Positions 9,304 to 19,354 of a stretch of 36,041 nucleotides of DNA are shown in pieces. The stretch is from NCBI GenBank assembly GCA_011526375.1, contig WTIT01000110.1:1-36041 (forward strand), read 5' to 3'. Position 1 is the stretch's first letter, and each line of letters begins with the position of its first letter. Made by a program: the position numbers and the translations under genes. The DNA comes from Methanobacteriota archaeon (GTDB lineage Archaea; Thermoplasmatota; Poseidoniia; Poseidoniales; Poseidoniaceae). Below the pieces are notes generated by a model. The model worked only from the letters and a program-made list of their open reading frames with translations. It was not told the origin of the DNA and did no database searches.

Positions 9304-9942
9304 ATGTCGGGTGGGGATATTATGGAATCTGAGGCCAATAGTTCAGCAGATTCTCTTGAAACGGTAAATTCTGCCATAGAGAATAGCCAAGAATTAGCAG
9401 ACAGACTAATCAGTAGGCTAAAGCCGGAAGACAATGCTTCAATTCTCAAGATGATTGCCAATAAAGCATACTTTAGCGGGGGTCTGGGAACCATAATACT
9501 GGTATTTTGGTGGTTAACTGTTGATACGGGTAATGATGACTTGTCCTCAGGAGTATCCACCTTCTTCAATCTAGACTTTTCACAAGTAGCCCTAACAGTA
9601 ATCGGTTTAGGTTTACTTTCTGCTTTACTCAGAGACTTTAGTAGAGAACTTGGCAAATTAGCCCCAGCACTAATTTCAGGAGCATTGATAATTCTCTGTT
9701 GCCTTTATGTCTTGGAGCCCGTTGCTCTTGGCTTCTTTACTGATGAATTGTCGAGTTCAGATGGTATTTGGCGAACTGCAAGGTTGGCACTGTTATGGCT
9801 AGGAATTACCTACTGTGCCCATTTATTGGTAGACGCTTCTCTTTTAGCATGGTTAAAGAAATTCTGTGACTCCAAAGGGCTAATTATAGATCCACTTAGC
9901 GGTCGAGATGATTCCAGTAACGGAATGCTGCTTGACGATTGA
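9304..9942 (+). CDS. Hypothetical membrane protein
   Basis: Hydrophilic N-term then about 4 TM segments. ORF open from 9274; starts at 9304/9322 likely. Confidence 0.6.
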   Translation: MSGGDIMESEANSSADSLETVNSAIENSQELADRLISRLKPEDNASILKMIANKAYFSGGLGTIILVFWWLTVDTGNDDLSSGVSTFFNLDFSQVALTVIGLGLLSALLRDFSRELGKLAPALISGALIILCCLYVLEPVALGFFTDELSSSDGIWRTARLALLWLGITYCAHLLVDASLLAWLKKFCDSKGLIIDPLSGRDDSSNGMLLDD

Positions 9943-9964
9943 TATTTTGATTAGCGGTGTGACG

Positions 9965-10513
9965 ATGACAGGCTTTGATATAGAGGTTTTACGTTTAGGT
10001 CACCGTAAAGGTAGGGATCCCCGAATTACCACGCATCTTGCTTTGGTTAGCAGAGCTATGGGGGCTAGTAGTTTCATACTATCAGGTGATGAAGATGAAA
10101 AATTGTTTTCAAATATTCAGTCAGTGAATGAAAGATTTGGGCATGGCCTGTCTTGTCGCTACGAAAAAAGCCCGATGAAACTGCTTAGGAATATATCAAA
10201 ATCATCAGAAGAAGATAGACCTGTAATTGTCCACTTGACTATGTATGGCGAGCCATTTAAGCAAGTAATACCACACATTCCTAAAGATAAATCAGTTGTA
10301 GTTGTTGTTGGTGGAGCTAAAGTCCCCGGTGAAATTTTCAAGATTAGCGACTATAATATAGCCGTTGGAAATCAACCGCATTCAGAAGTTGCTGCATTGG
10401 CATTATTTTTGGACAGTTGGACAGATGGTGAAGGATTCAACCGAGAGTTTTCTGAACCTCAGTTAGTCATATCTCCATCTAAATCCGGGAAAAATGTTCG
10501 AGAGGTTAACTAA
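9965..10513 (+). CDS. trm56: tRNA (cytidine(56)-2'-O)-methyltransferase, aTrm56
   Basis: IEVLRLGHRKGRDPRITTHLALVSRAMGA...VVVVVGGAKVPGEIFKISDYNIAVGNQPHSEVAALALFLD (SPOUT family aTrm56 signature). Confidence 0.93.
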   Translation: MTGFDIEVLRLGHRKGRDPRITTHLALVSRAMGASSFILSGDEDEKLFSNIQSVNERFGHGLSCRYEKSPMKLLRNISKSSEEDRPVIVHLTMYGEPFKQVIPHIPKDKSVVVVVGGAKVPGEIFKISDYNIAVGNQPHSEVAALALFLDSWTDGEGFNREFSEPQLVISPSKSGKNVREVN

Positions 10514-10559
10514 CCCCATAGTAAGCATCTACTAACTTAAAAAAAGCCGAATGATTTGG

Positions 10560-10579
10560 TGAAAAAAAACGATTTTTCA
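10560..10579. repeat. 7-bp perfect inverted repeat upstream of carA
   Basis: TGAAAAA-aaacga-TTTTTCA in the AT-rich trm56-carA intergenic region. Confidence 0.45.
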
Positions 10580-10641
10580 GATTGGTAACTGATTAAATTC
10601 TCATCCCAATTATTATGTGAGTCCTTCATCGACAACTGCTG

Positions 10642-11946
10642 ATGTCGATACCCGGTGAGGCTGGTGGTAGTTTCTGTCCCGGCTCCATAGACGGTAAAAA
10701 TTCGACATATCCAACATTTAGAGACGCAGCAGATGGTCTTGAATCGGCTGAAAATTTTGCACCTCAAGCAAATGGCATAGGAGTATTACTTACCGCCGAC
10801 GGTGGGCGATATGAAGGTAAATTATTCGGTGCAGAAGGCATTGGTGAAGGAGAGTTAGTGTTCACAACTGGAATGATGGGATATCAAGAATCTCTAACAG
10901 ACCCATCTTTCGCCGGTCAAGTACTAACCTTTACTTATCCTCTAATCGGTAATTATGGAATTCACGCTAATAGGTCTGAATCATCATCAGTTTGGCCACG
11001 AGGCGTCGTAGTTAGACACGCAATGAAAGACCCCGACCATAGAGATTCTGTTGCTACGGTAAATGATTTCCTAAGATTACATAATATTCCGGGTATTGAA
11101 GAAATAGATACCCGTCAAATAACGAAAAGCGTAAGAGAACTTGGAACGGTTTTGTGTGTCTTTGGGCCGATAGACAAGGAAGAATTACTTAGAGACAGGT
11201 TAAGTAAACTAACCTCTCCTGAACTTGAGGATTTAGTCGACCTTGTATCAATCAAGGAACCTGTTATGTTAAACCATCAATCCAGTGATGAATTAGGTAG
11301 ATTGAAGCCTAGATTGGCAGCATTAGATTGCGGAATAAAGTACAATATTTTACGTAGCCTTTGTCATCACTTTGAAGTTATTTGGTGCCCTCCAGACACA
11401 CCGTTCAAAACATTGGTAGATGAGTACCAAATTGACGCTTTGTTCTGTTCAAATGGTCCAGGGGACCCAGCTCATCCAGGTAAGGCATCTGCAGCAAAAG
11501 AAACATTAGCGATGGCCGTCAAATCTGGTTATCCGGTTATGGGTATCTGTCTTGGCCACCAGTTAATGGGTCTAGCATCAGGTTTGAAAACATACAAAAT
11601 GCGTTACGGTCATCGAGGTGCAAATCAACCAGTAGTTGATTTGGTGACTGGCAAGGTACTGATAACTAGTCAAAATCACGGATTTGCCGTCGCAGATCCA
11701 GATGCTGGAATGCTAGCGGCTCACCCCTCTGGAGCAACATCGCCAGATACGGATAATCTACACGGGCAGATTGTCAAAGTTCGTTACATCAATGCTAACG
11801 ATCGGACCGTTGAAGGTCTCGATGTAGTAGACAAACCCTGTTTCACCGTACAGTTCCACCCTGAAGCATGTCCTGGGCCTCATGATGCGGCCCCATTATT
11901 TGTCAGATTCAGAGAAATTGTAGATGCACATTTGGAGGTTGCATGA
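10642..11946 (+). CDS. carA: Carbamoyl-phosphate synthase small subunit
   Basis: GRYEGKLFGAEGIGEGELVFTTGMMGYQESLTDPSFAGQVLTFTYPLIGNYG; GICLGHQLMGLA amidotransferase motif; VQFHPEACPGPHD. Confidence 0.96.
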   Translation: MSIPGEAGGSFCPGSIDGKNSTYPTFRDAADGLESAENFAPQANGIGVLLTADGGRYEGKLFGAEGIGEGELVFTTGMMGYQESLTDPSFAGQVLTFTYPLIGNYGIHANRSESSSVWPRGVVVRHAMKDPDHRDSVATVNDFLRLHNIPGIEEIDTRQITKSVRELGTVLCVFGPIDKEELLRDRLSKLTSPELEDLVDLVSIKEPVMLNHQSSDELGRLKPRLAALDCGIKYNILRSLCHHFEVIWCPPDTPFKTLVDEYQIDALFCSNGPGDPAHPGKASAAKETLAMAVKSGYPVMGICLGHQLMGLASGLKTYKMRYGHRGANQPVVDLVTGKVLITSQNHGFAVADPDAGMLAAHPSGATSPDTDNLHGQIVKVRYINANDRTVEGLDVVDKPCFTVQFHPEACPGPHDAAPLFVRFREIVDAHLEVA

Positions 11947-14900
11947 ATGCCAAGAAGAGATGATTTGAAAACCATAATGGTTCTTGGTAGCGGTCCTATC
12001 AAGATTGGTCAAGCAGCGGAGTTTGACTTTTCAGGTAGTCAAGCGGTTCGTGCATTAAGAGAGGATGGTTACGAAGTGATACTGGTTAATTCTAATCCAG
12101 CCACAATTCAAAATGACCCTGAAATGGCAGATAAGGTATACATTGAGCCACTATTGTCATCATCTATCAAGCGAATTCTAGAAATTGAGAAACCTTGTGC
12201 ACTGTTAGCAGGTATGGGCGGTCAAACTGCATTAAACATTGCAAGTGAACTGGCTCATTCAGGTGTTCTAACTGACTTAGGAGTGGAACTTATCGGTTCA
12301 GATTTGGATGCTATCGATAAGGCAGAGGATAGAGATTTGTTCAACAAGGTGTGTGAATCGATTAATTTGCCAATCAGTGAAGCTATTGCGTGTAATTCCA
12401 TGGATGAGGTAATCGCAGCGTCTGAACAAATAGGTTCGTGGCCGTTGTTGATTAGACCGGCATTTACTCTTGGAGGACTAGGTGGCGGAACAGCTTGGAA
12501 TGTCGGTGAATTAGTCGAGATTGCAACCTTAGGACTGCGCAACTCAAGGATAAATCAGGTATTGATTGAAGAGTCAATTCTTGGTTGGCAGGAATTAGAA
12601 TATGAAGTGATGAGGGATGAGGCAGATAACGCAATTATCGTTTGTACCATGGAAAATATTGATCCGATGGGAGTTCACACTGGTGAATCAACTGTAGTTG
12701 CCCCACTACAATCATTCTCCGATAGAGATCATCAAGTTCTCCGTGACCAAGCCTTAGCACTAATCAGAGCACTCAACATCAAAGGTGGATGTAATGTACA
12801 ATTTGCTTTCAATCAATTCACTGGCGAAATAAGAGTAATCGAAGTTAATCCTAGAGTATCTCGTTCCTCGGCTTTGGCCAGTAAGGCTACCGGTTACCCA
12901 ATTGCCCGGATTGCAGCAAAAATTGCTGTTGGATATACCCTCGATGAATTACCAAATCCAATAACAGGGGATGGAACAACCGCGGCATTTGAGCCTACAT
13001 TGGATTACTGTGTGGTAAAAATTCCACGTTGGCCATTTGACAAGTTTAGAACTGCTGATAGGACATTAGGAACTTCGATGAAATCTACTGGAGAAGTAAT
13101 GGCAATAGGTAGAAATTTTGAGGAGGCATTTCTCAAAGCATGGGCTTCATTAGAGCAAGGTTGTCCACACCCAAGGCCATTGACGAGAGCGGATGAATCG
13201 GAAGGAGAGAGCATGGCTGAAAGGGCCAATGAGCCTCTTCCAGATGAAATATTAGTCGATTGGTGTAGTATTGCCACGGACCGCAGAATGGGCGCATTAA
13301 TCGAAGCATTTAGACGTGGCTGGAGTGTAGAGAAAGTTCACGAAATCACTCGAATAACAAGATGGTTCCTATATCGGTTCGAGAAAATAGCCCAAATGGA
13401 GAAAGAAATGGTGGCTTTGGCATGCAACCCAACAGAAATAGATGTTGATACACTTAGAACTTGGAAGTCACATGGTTTCTCCGACTCACACATTGCAGAT
13501 GCGCTCAATGCATTCCCAGCATCCGGTTACAAATCACTACCTCGAGGACGGGATGAGGATTCAGTAATGCGTCGCAGGCATTCACTTTCTTTACATCCGA
13601 ATTACCGCATGGTTGATTCTTGTGCAGCTGAATTTGCAGCAAAAACGCCATATTATTACTCAACATATGAACCTGCATCGAACGGTGGCATTGACCATAT
13701 CCCAGATTTGCAAAATCGAGTCAAGGAACGCTATGTTGCCATTGGTAGTGGTCCAATTCGAATTGGCCAGGGTATCGAATTTGATTATGGCTGTGTCCAT
13801 GCAGTAATGGCGATTAGAGAGGCGGGTAAAGACGCAATTCTAATCAACAATAATCCTGAAACAGTCTCAACAGATTTTGACACATCAGATAGGCTATATT
13901 TCGAACCTTTAACCCTTGAATATGTCACTGAAGTACTATTACGAGAGCAGGCTCATTCAATTTTGCTTCAATTTGGTGGTCAAACTGCAATCAATCTCTC
14001 TCAACCTCTTAACACAAGATTACCAGAATTAGAGAAATTGGGCTTGGATTTGAAAATTGCTGGAACATCTTGTGACGCTATTGATGAAGCAAGCGACAGA
14101 GAGCGATTTGAAAAGTTTGCCAAGCGAGCTGGCTTAACAATGCCAAGAGGCGCTACTGGAATTACTGCAGACGACGTAAGAAATGCAGTTAGTGAAATTG
14201 GCTATCCAGTATTGATTAGGCCATCGTATGTTTTAGGTGGCAGAGGAATGGAAATATTGTCTAATGATACTCAGTTAGAAGCATACCTAACTGAGGCATA
14301 CCTAGCTCCGGATAAACCACTGTTAGTAGATGAATATCTTGGACACGCGACCGAAATTGATGTAGATGCTGCATCTGATGGTAAAGAAGTTCTAATTGGA
14401 GCAATAATGGAGCATTTGGAAGAGGCAGGTATACACTCTGGAGATTCAACGTGTTTTATTCCTGCACAAAACATCTCTGAAGAGATGATTGAAAAAATAA
14501 CTGAGCAGACAAAAATAATTGGAATCGGTCTGAATATTATCGGTTGTTTCAATATTCAATTTGCCATTCAAGAAGATAAGTTGTATGTTTTAGAAGTGAA
14601 CCCCAGATCTTCTAGAACTGTACCTTTTGTCGCTAAGTCTTCCGGTTTACCGTTAGCTAGAATCGCTGCCAACATCACTATAGGAATTCCTCTGTCCAAG
14701 CAAACTATACCAATTAGGACTTCAGGAAATGTTTGTGTTAAAGCTCCTGTATTCCCATTCATAAAGTTACGAGGTTTAGATCCTGCACCGGGTCCAGAAA
14801 TGAAATCGACCGGAGAGGTGTTTGGCTCGCACAAAGACGCAGATGTAGCTTACTTGAAAGCAAGATTGGCCACTGAAGTACCTGTTGCTGAAGGAGGTGG

Positions 14901-15291
14901 AGTATACTTGACAGTAAGAGATGAAGACAAAGATAACTTGGTTCCTATTGCTGCGCAATTAAGAGACCTTGGATTTACTTTGTATGCAACACCTGGTACT
15001 GCAGATGTCCTGAGAGAAAATAATGTGCCAGTGGAAATCGTTTACCGAATAATGGAAAGAATGCATCCAGATGCATTGGATTTGATGCGTCAAGGTAAAA
15101 TTTCCTTCATTGTTAATGTCCCAACAATTTCAGGTGGGGCTGTTAGAGATGGTAACATGATGAGAAGGTTGGCTGTTGAATTGAACATACCTTTCGTCAC
15201 GACAATTCGTGGTGCTAAAATGGAAGTTGCCGCAATTGCAGCAATGATGAAAGGAGAAATGGAACCAGTAAGGCTGCAGGTAAATTACTAA
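11947..15291 (+). CDS. carB: Carbamoyl-phosphate synthase large subunit
   Basis: Two ATP-grasp halves (VLGSGPIKIGQAAEFDFSGSQA; AIGSGPIRIGQGIEFDYGCVHA), C-terminal MGS-like domain. SD GGAGGT before ATG. Confidence 0.98.
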   Translation: MPRRDDLKTIMVLGSGPIKIGQAAEFDFSGSQAVRALREDGYEVILVNSNPATIQNDPEMADKVYIEPLLSSSIKRILEIEKPCALLAGMGGQTALNIASELAHSGVLTDLGVELIGSDLDAIDKAEDRDLFNKVCESINLPISEAIACNSMDEVIAASEQIGSWPLLIRPAFTLGGLGGGTAWNVGELVEIATLGLRNSRINQVLIEESILGWQELEYEVMRDEADNAIIVCTMENIDPMGVHTGESTVVAPLQSFSDRDHQVLRDQALALIRALNIKGGCNVQFAFNQFTGEIRVIEVNPRVSRSSALASKATGYPIARIAAKIAVGYTLDELPNPITGDGTTAAFEPTLDYCVVKIPRWPFDKFRTADRTLGTSMKSTGEVMAIGRNFEEAFLKAWASLEQGCPHPRPLTRADESEGESMAERANEPLPDEILVDWCSIATDRRMGALIEAFRRGWSVEKVHEITRITRWFLYRFEKIAQMEKEMVALACNPTEIDVDTLRTWKSHGFSDSHIADALNAFPASGYKSLPRGRDEDSVMRRRHSLSLHPNYRMVDSCAAEFAAKTPYYYSTYEPASNGGIDHIPDLQNRVKERYVAIGSGPIRIGQGIEFDYGCVHAVMAIREAGKDAILINNNPETVSTDFDTSDRLYFEPLTLEYVTEVLLREQAHSILLQFGGQTAINLSQPLNTRLPELEKLGLDLKIAGTSCDAIDEASDRERFEKFAKRAGLTMPRGATGITADDVRNAVSEIGYPVLIRPSYVLGGRGMEILSNDTQLEAYLTEAYLAPDKPLLVDEYLGHATEIDVDAASDGKEVLIGAIMEHLEEAGIHSGDSTCFIPAQNISEEMIEKITEQTKIIGIGLNIIGCFNIQFAIQEDKLYVLEVNPRSSRTVPFVAKSSGLPLARIAANITIGIPLSKQTIPIRTSGNVCVKAPVFPFIKLRGLDPAPGPEMKSTGEVFGSHKDADVAYLKARLATEVPVAEGGGVYLTVRDEDKDNLVPIAAQLRDLGFTLYATPGTADVLRENNVPVEIVYRIMERMHPDALDLMRQGKISFIVNVPTISGGAVRDGNMMRRLAVELNIPFVTTIRGAKMEVAAIAAMMKGEMEPVRLQVNY

Positions 15292-15293
15292 TT

Positions 15294-16565
15294 TCAACAT
15301 TCATCAAAAGCTTCAATGATGTATTTAGTTAGTGGGCTAGTCCATGCTAAGTCGCTAATGCCATCCTCTCCCTCAGAGGCGTATATCCTTACGACGTCTC
15401 TAACTCTGACATTTCCTTCGGACGAACGAGCAAGTATTGTTGCTGCTTTGATAACTTTACCAGTGCCGTGAGGATCATAGACAGTATCTAGGGCTTCTTT
15501 TAGGAACCAGTCAACTTTTCCACCCTCTTCACCATCGTACTTTTTCTTGACTTTTTTAGCACCAAATAAGCCGCCAGATTTCTTGGGTTTTGATTTTTCT
15601 TTGGGCTTTTCTTCTTTTTTTGCGGGTTTTGCTGCTGATTTCTTTGCAGACTTCTTATCTGCGGAGGTGTCCTTTTTAGCAATGTCTGAAACGGTTTGGT
15701 TCTCAAATTCTTCTTTGAGTTCAGCACGAATCTCTTTTTCCAATTCTTTTCTTATCTCTTTAGTTAACTTTCCACGAAGTTTCTCTTCGAGCTTTGCAGA
15801 GTCGGTTTTTGACAATTTGTCATATGCATCATCACGCTCGTCTTGCAATGCTTGCATTACATTGATGTAATGGGATGCCACTTGAATAAGGGCAGTTTCC
15901 ATCGACGCTTCCAGTTGCATGGAAACAACTTCACTTGATGAATCACGCCATTTTCGCCACTGTAGCATGGTGTTTGCATGGATATCTGAGCCGCATTTTG
16001 GGCAGAAACTGCGCTTTGGTGGTTTCAGTACTGGTATTGCGCGCATCGCATCCGGGTCAATCCCCTCATGTTCACCACTAGCAACATCGTGAATGTGCGT
16101 AGATGCTTCCATACCCGTATCCATTGCGGTTCTAAATAATCCCTCATTGAGATCCAATTTTCCATCTTGGATTAAATCCCAAGCGTTTGTTCCACGAACT
16201 ACCGCACGTACTGCGGCATTTGCAGCAGGCGAATTACCCCAATCGCGAACAATATTTGCTTTGCTGGCAGAAATTTCCATTTCATTTGTTGTGAATGCAT
16301 CACTAATGTCTACTTCTTCTCCTTCAGCAGGAGCAGCGATTCCAAGTTTGATTGGATTTGCGCCTTCTTCGATTTTGGCAATCATATCAAATTTTTCAGC
16401 CATTGAAAGGTCATCTCTAAGCCGAATTACTTCCCTCAGTTGATTTAAATCGTGACCAGTTGAGGTTATTGGCCCTTGGACATCTAGGTCATGTCCACAT
16501 GACAAACAGTATTTTGCGGCAGGTTCAACATCTGCCTCGCAGATGGGACAGTAAACTCCCGCCAT
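15294..16565 (-). CDS. Double zinc-ribbon protein with Lys/Glu-rich low-complexity linker
   Basis: N-term CPICEADVEPAAKYCLSCG; internal CPKCGSDIHANTM; KKSAKKSAAKPAKKEEKPKEKSKPKKSGG linker; conserved-looking C-terminal domain. Confidence 0.7.
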   Translation of the reverse strand: MAGVYCPICEADVEPAAKYCLSCGHDLDVQGPITSTGHDLNQLREVIRLRDDLSMAEKFDMIAKIEEGANPIKLGIAAPAEGEEVDISDAFTTNEMEISASKANIVRDWGNSPAANAAVRAVVRGTNAWDLIQDGKLDLNEGLFRTAMDTGMEASTHIHDVASGEHEGIDPDAMRAIPVLKPPKRSFCPKCGSDIHANTMLQWRKWRDSSSEVVSMQLEASMETALIQVASHYINVMQALQDERDDAYDKLSKTDSAKLEEKLRGKLTKEIRKELEKEIRAELKEEFENQTVSDIAKKDTSADKKSAKKSAAKPAKKEEKPKEKSKPKKSGGLFGAKKVKKKYDGEEGGKVDWFLKEALDTVYDPHGTGKVIKAATILARSSEGNVRVRDVVRIYASEGEDGISDLAWTSPLTKYIIEAFDEC

Positions 16566-16634
16566 GAGATGCGATGAATTCCCCTATCATTTGAATAGTG
16601 CGGATGTAATTTGCCATTTTCGTCAATTGCAATA

Positions 16635-18236
16635 TCAATTGACAAACTCTAAGCATCTATTGAGTTGATTGACAATATCGCTTTGATTTAATTCAACAAG
16701 AATAGGGGCTAACCTTGGTCCTTTTAGATTACCCATCAAGCAAATGTAGGATACCCCATATGCTATACGGGGTGACAATTGTATTGATTTAGCTGCTTCA
16801 ACAATACAAGAACCTATTGAATCAACATCCCATGGAGAGTCACTCAACATTTTAGCAAGATTTTCAAGAACCTGCTTTTGTTCATTAGAAAAATCTATCA
16901 TCATTTCAGATGGAACATCGTTAATCATCTTAATTCTCATCTCTTCAGGAAAATGGACAGAATCAATCCATGTGCGCATCTTAGATAATCGGTCGATAAG
17001 AATTGAAGAAGGGGGGTTATCGTCATCCATGCCAAGGCTTTTCCAAACCATTTGATCATCGGACTTGGTTTGAGCAAGTAGTGCTAAGTGTCGAAATGAT
17101 ACATTAGAAGAATTAGATTTTGAATTTTCTTCAATCGATGAGAGTTTTATGGCACCTTGTAAATCTTCAAGTTGAACTCGTCGTCGTCTCGATAGTGAAT
17201 CATCACTCATTTCAACTTCTAAATCACGAGCACAACTACGTTCAAATTCATCAGCTAGATTTACTAAACTCATTCCAGCATCAAATTCAATAGCTTTACT
17301 TGGCTTTGATTCGGCGATCAAGAAACGCAGAATTTCAGGAGGAACCAATTCTAGAGCCTCCATCGGGCCGATGGTATTTCCAGAAGACGATGACATTGCT
17401 CCCTTACCTTTCAGGCTAATCCATTCGTAAACAAGAGGTTGAGGTGCATCATAACCGAATAGTTGACAGATTTCTTTTCCGGTATCATATGAACCACCAG
17501 ATGCTCCATGGTCTTTACCAAATGCTTCACAAGTTACACCAATCCAAGCCCACTTAGCAGGCCAGTCTATTCGCCAGGGTAGTTTCCCTTCACCTTTGGT
17601 GATATCAGATGTCCCGGGATTTCCTTCCGCATCAATATAGTGAACAAGTGGGAATTCATAATCAGTAACTGTCACTCCTTCGAGTGAACCATTTGCGTCG
17701 AGTGGGCTCCAAGGGAACCATGACTCAGCAAGTTCTCGACCTGAAACTCGTTCGATAATTTCTCTAATTTTATCGGCATTATCACAAGCGATTTTAGCAC
17801 ACTCGGTGAATCTGCCCGATTGGTATGATTCTAGATTTTTTACAATTCTTGGTCGAACGCCAATCTTTTTCAGTGCGTCTAGGAACGGATTTAGGAAATA
17901 GTCTGCGTAATTCCAGCCTTCTTTGGTGAATCTTTCATAATCAGGTTTACCGTTGATATCTGGTGCTGGAATATTGCCAATTTGGTGACCAATGAATTTA
18001 CTATATTCCTCATCAAGAAATGGATAAACTCTCCTCAATGGGTCTGCGTCGTCAACAATGAAAATGAAGTCAACCTCAAGTCCAGCATTTTTTGCTGCTC
18101 TTGAGATCATTTCGCCAGTTAGTATTTCTCTCAAGTGTCCAATGTGAAATTCACCACTTGGCGTTATACCTGTGGAAACAATATGTTTAGTCCCCTTCTT
18201 TGATAGATTGAGGGCAACAACATCAGCCCAGTGCAT
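16635..18236 (-). CDS. lysS: Lysyl-tRNA synthetase, class I
   Basis: STGITPSGEFHIGHLRE (HIGH), KGKGAMSSSSGNTIGP (KMSKS-type), WPAKWAWIGVTCEAFGKDHGASGGSYDTG. SD GAGGTGA upstream. Confidence 0.96.
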   Translation of the reverse strand: MHWADVVALNLSKKGTKHIVSTGITPSGEFHIGHLREILTGEMISRAAKNAGLEVDFIFIVDDADPLRRVYPFLDEEYSKFIGHQIGNIPAPDINGKPDYERFTKEGWNYADYFLNPFLDALKKIGVRPRIVKNLESYQSGRFTECAKIACDNADKIREIIERVSGRELAESWFPWSPLDANGSLEGVTVTDYEFPLVHYIDAEGNPGTSDITKGEGKLPWRIDWPAKWAWIGVTCEAFGKDHGASGGSYDTGKEICQLFGYDAPQPLVYEWISLKGKGAMSSSSGNTIGPMEALELVPPEILRFLIAESKPSKAIEFDAGMSLVNLADEFERSCARDLEVEMSDDSLSRRRRVQLEDLQGAIKLSSIEENSKSNSSNVSFRHLALLAQTKSDDQMVWKSLGMDDDNPPSSILIDRLSKMRTWIDSVHFPEEMRIKMINDVPSEMMIDFSNEQKQVLENLAKMLSDSPWDVDSIGSCIVEAAKSIQLSPRIAYGVSYICLMGNLKGPRLAPILVELNQSDIVNQLNRCLEFVN

Positions 18237-18245
18237 CTTTTCACC

Positions 18246-18830
18246 TCAAACAGAAACTGCTCTGATAATGCCTCTTAATGGGACATCACCAATTTCATTT
18301 CTCATGGTTTTATTGACCAATACAATAACGAGTCCAACATCTCCACCTGCTTCTTTGATGGCAGCAATGGTTTTGCTCATGGTTTTTCCAGTTGATAACA
18401 CGTCATCGATAATTACTACCTTCTTTCCTGAAACTTGGCCATATTTATTGGAGAGAGAACCATTACCGTCTCCACTATCTGTCGTTCGGAATACAGTAAA
18501 TTCACAATCTAAATTTCTTGCAACTTCGTGAGCAAATGAGATTCCATTAATTGAGATTCCAACTACTGTATCAATATTGTCATATCCTAATTCTTCATCA
18601 GCAACATCAGCCATAATAGTGCCTATTGCGGATATTCTACTTGGTTTAACACCTATTGTTCGCCAGCCGATTCGCACATCACTTGGCTGTTCTTCACCTT
18701 GAGTACCAGCTAAAAGCCAAGAAATAGTATCTTGAGATAGAGATAATTCATCAGCGATTTGTTGACTGTTCAACCCTTCTTTTCTTAGATTCATTGCAGT
18801 CATTCTTAATTCTTCTATACTAACCACCAT
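18246..18830 (-). CDS. GfcR-like HTH plus phosphoribosyltransferase (orotate PRTase-like regulator)
   Basis: N-term HTH (LRKEGLNSQQIADELSLSQDTISWLLAG) plus PRPP loop VVIIDDVLSTGKTMSKTI. ORF open to 18839. Confidence 0.88.
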   Translation of the reverse strand: MVVSIEELRMTAMNLRKEGLNSQQIADELSLSQDTISWLLAGTQGEEQPSDVRIGWRTIGVKPSRISAIGTIMADVADEELGYDNIDTVVGISINGISFAHEVARNLDCEFTVFRTTDSGDGNGSLSNKYGQVSGKKVVIIDDVLSTGKTMSKTIAAIKEAGGDVGLVIVLVNKTMRNEIGDVPLRGIIRAVSV

Positions 18831-18846
18831 ATCTATCAAAGCATGC

Positions 18847-18859
18847 CATGAGTCTCATG
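18847..18859. promoter_or_regulatory. Palindrome CATGAG-T-CTCATG, candidate operator
   Basis: Perfect 6-bp arms, 1-nt spacer, in the divergent gfcR-like/aIF2b intergenic region. Confidence 0.4.
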
Positions 18860-18870
18860 TTCATCAAACC

Positions 18871-18880
18871 TTTCATGAAA
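18871..18880. promoter_or_regulatory. Palindrome TTTCATGAAA
   Basis: 10-bp perfect palindrome in the same intergenic region. Confidence 0.3.
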
Positions 18881-18943
18881 ATCAATCCTTGCTCAATGAT
18901 TGTCATACCAAGCATTGAAGAATGAATCACGCAAGCAGTGGCT

Positions 18944-19354
18944 ATGGCAGACTTTGATTATGAGGCTTTGTTGGATAGAGCCAGGGATAAAATTCCAGAA
19001 AATCTCTCCAGTAAATCACGATGGAAGTTGCCAGAACCTCAAATTTTAATCGAGGGTTCCAATACTATTTTTAGGAATTTCAACGAGGTAGTTTCAATGA
19101 TGGACAGAGATGATAATCATGTGTATCAATATATCCTAAATGAATTAGGTACTTCTGGTTCTAGGGATGGTCCAAGGGCTAGATTCAAAGGTAGAATACC
19201 CCCAAAGCGAATCAAAAAGACCATAGTAAATTATGTCAATTCATATATTATTTGCAGCCAGTGCTCTTCTCCAGATACTATGTTTGTCAAAGAAGAGAGA
19301 ACAACACTGTTGAAGTGTCAAGCCTGTGGTGCAACAAGGCCGGTAAAACTCTAG
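18944..19354 (+). CDS. Translation initiation factor aIF2 subunit beta
   Basis: YEALLDRARDKIPE...ARFKGRIPPKRIKKTIVNYVNSYIICSQCSSPDTMFVKEERTTLLKCQACGATRPV. ORF open from GTG 18938. Confidence 0.97.
   Translation: MADFDYEALLDRARDKIPENLSSKSRWKLPEPQILIEGSNTIFRNFNEVVSMMDRDDNHVYQYILNELGTSGSRDGPRARFKGRIPPKRIKKTIVNYVNSYIICSQCSSPDTMFVKEERTTLLKCQACGATRPVKL

Noticed and set aside
14274-14308. Short tandem repeat (gaggcatacctag-like, TEAYL/TEAYLA) in carB
   Set aside because: Two imperfect 15-nt copies in a region whose length seems normal for CarB; probably coincidental.
14261-14958. Antisense ORFs inside carB
   Set aside because: carB conservation spans the region; the antisense frames show no domain features.
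15500-15870. ORFs in other frames over the Lys-rich linker
   Set aside because: Compositional artefact of the AAG/AAA-rich segment of the zinc-ribbon gene.
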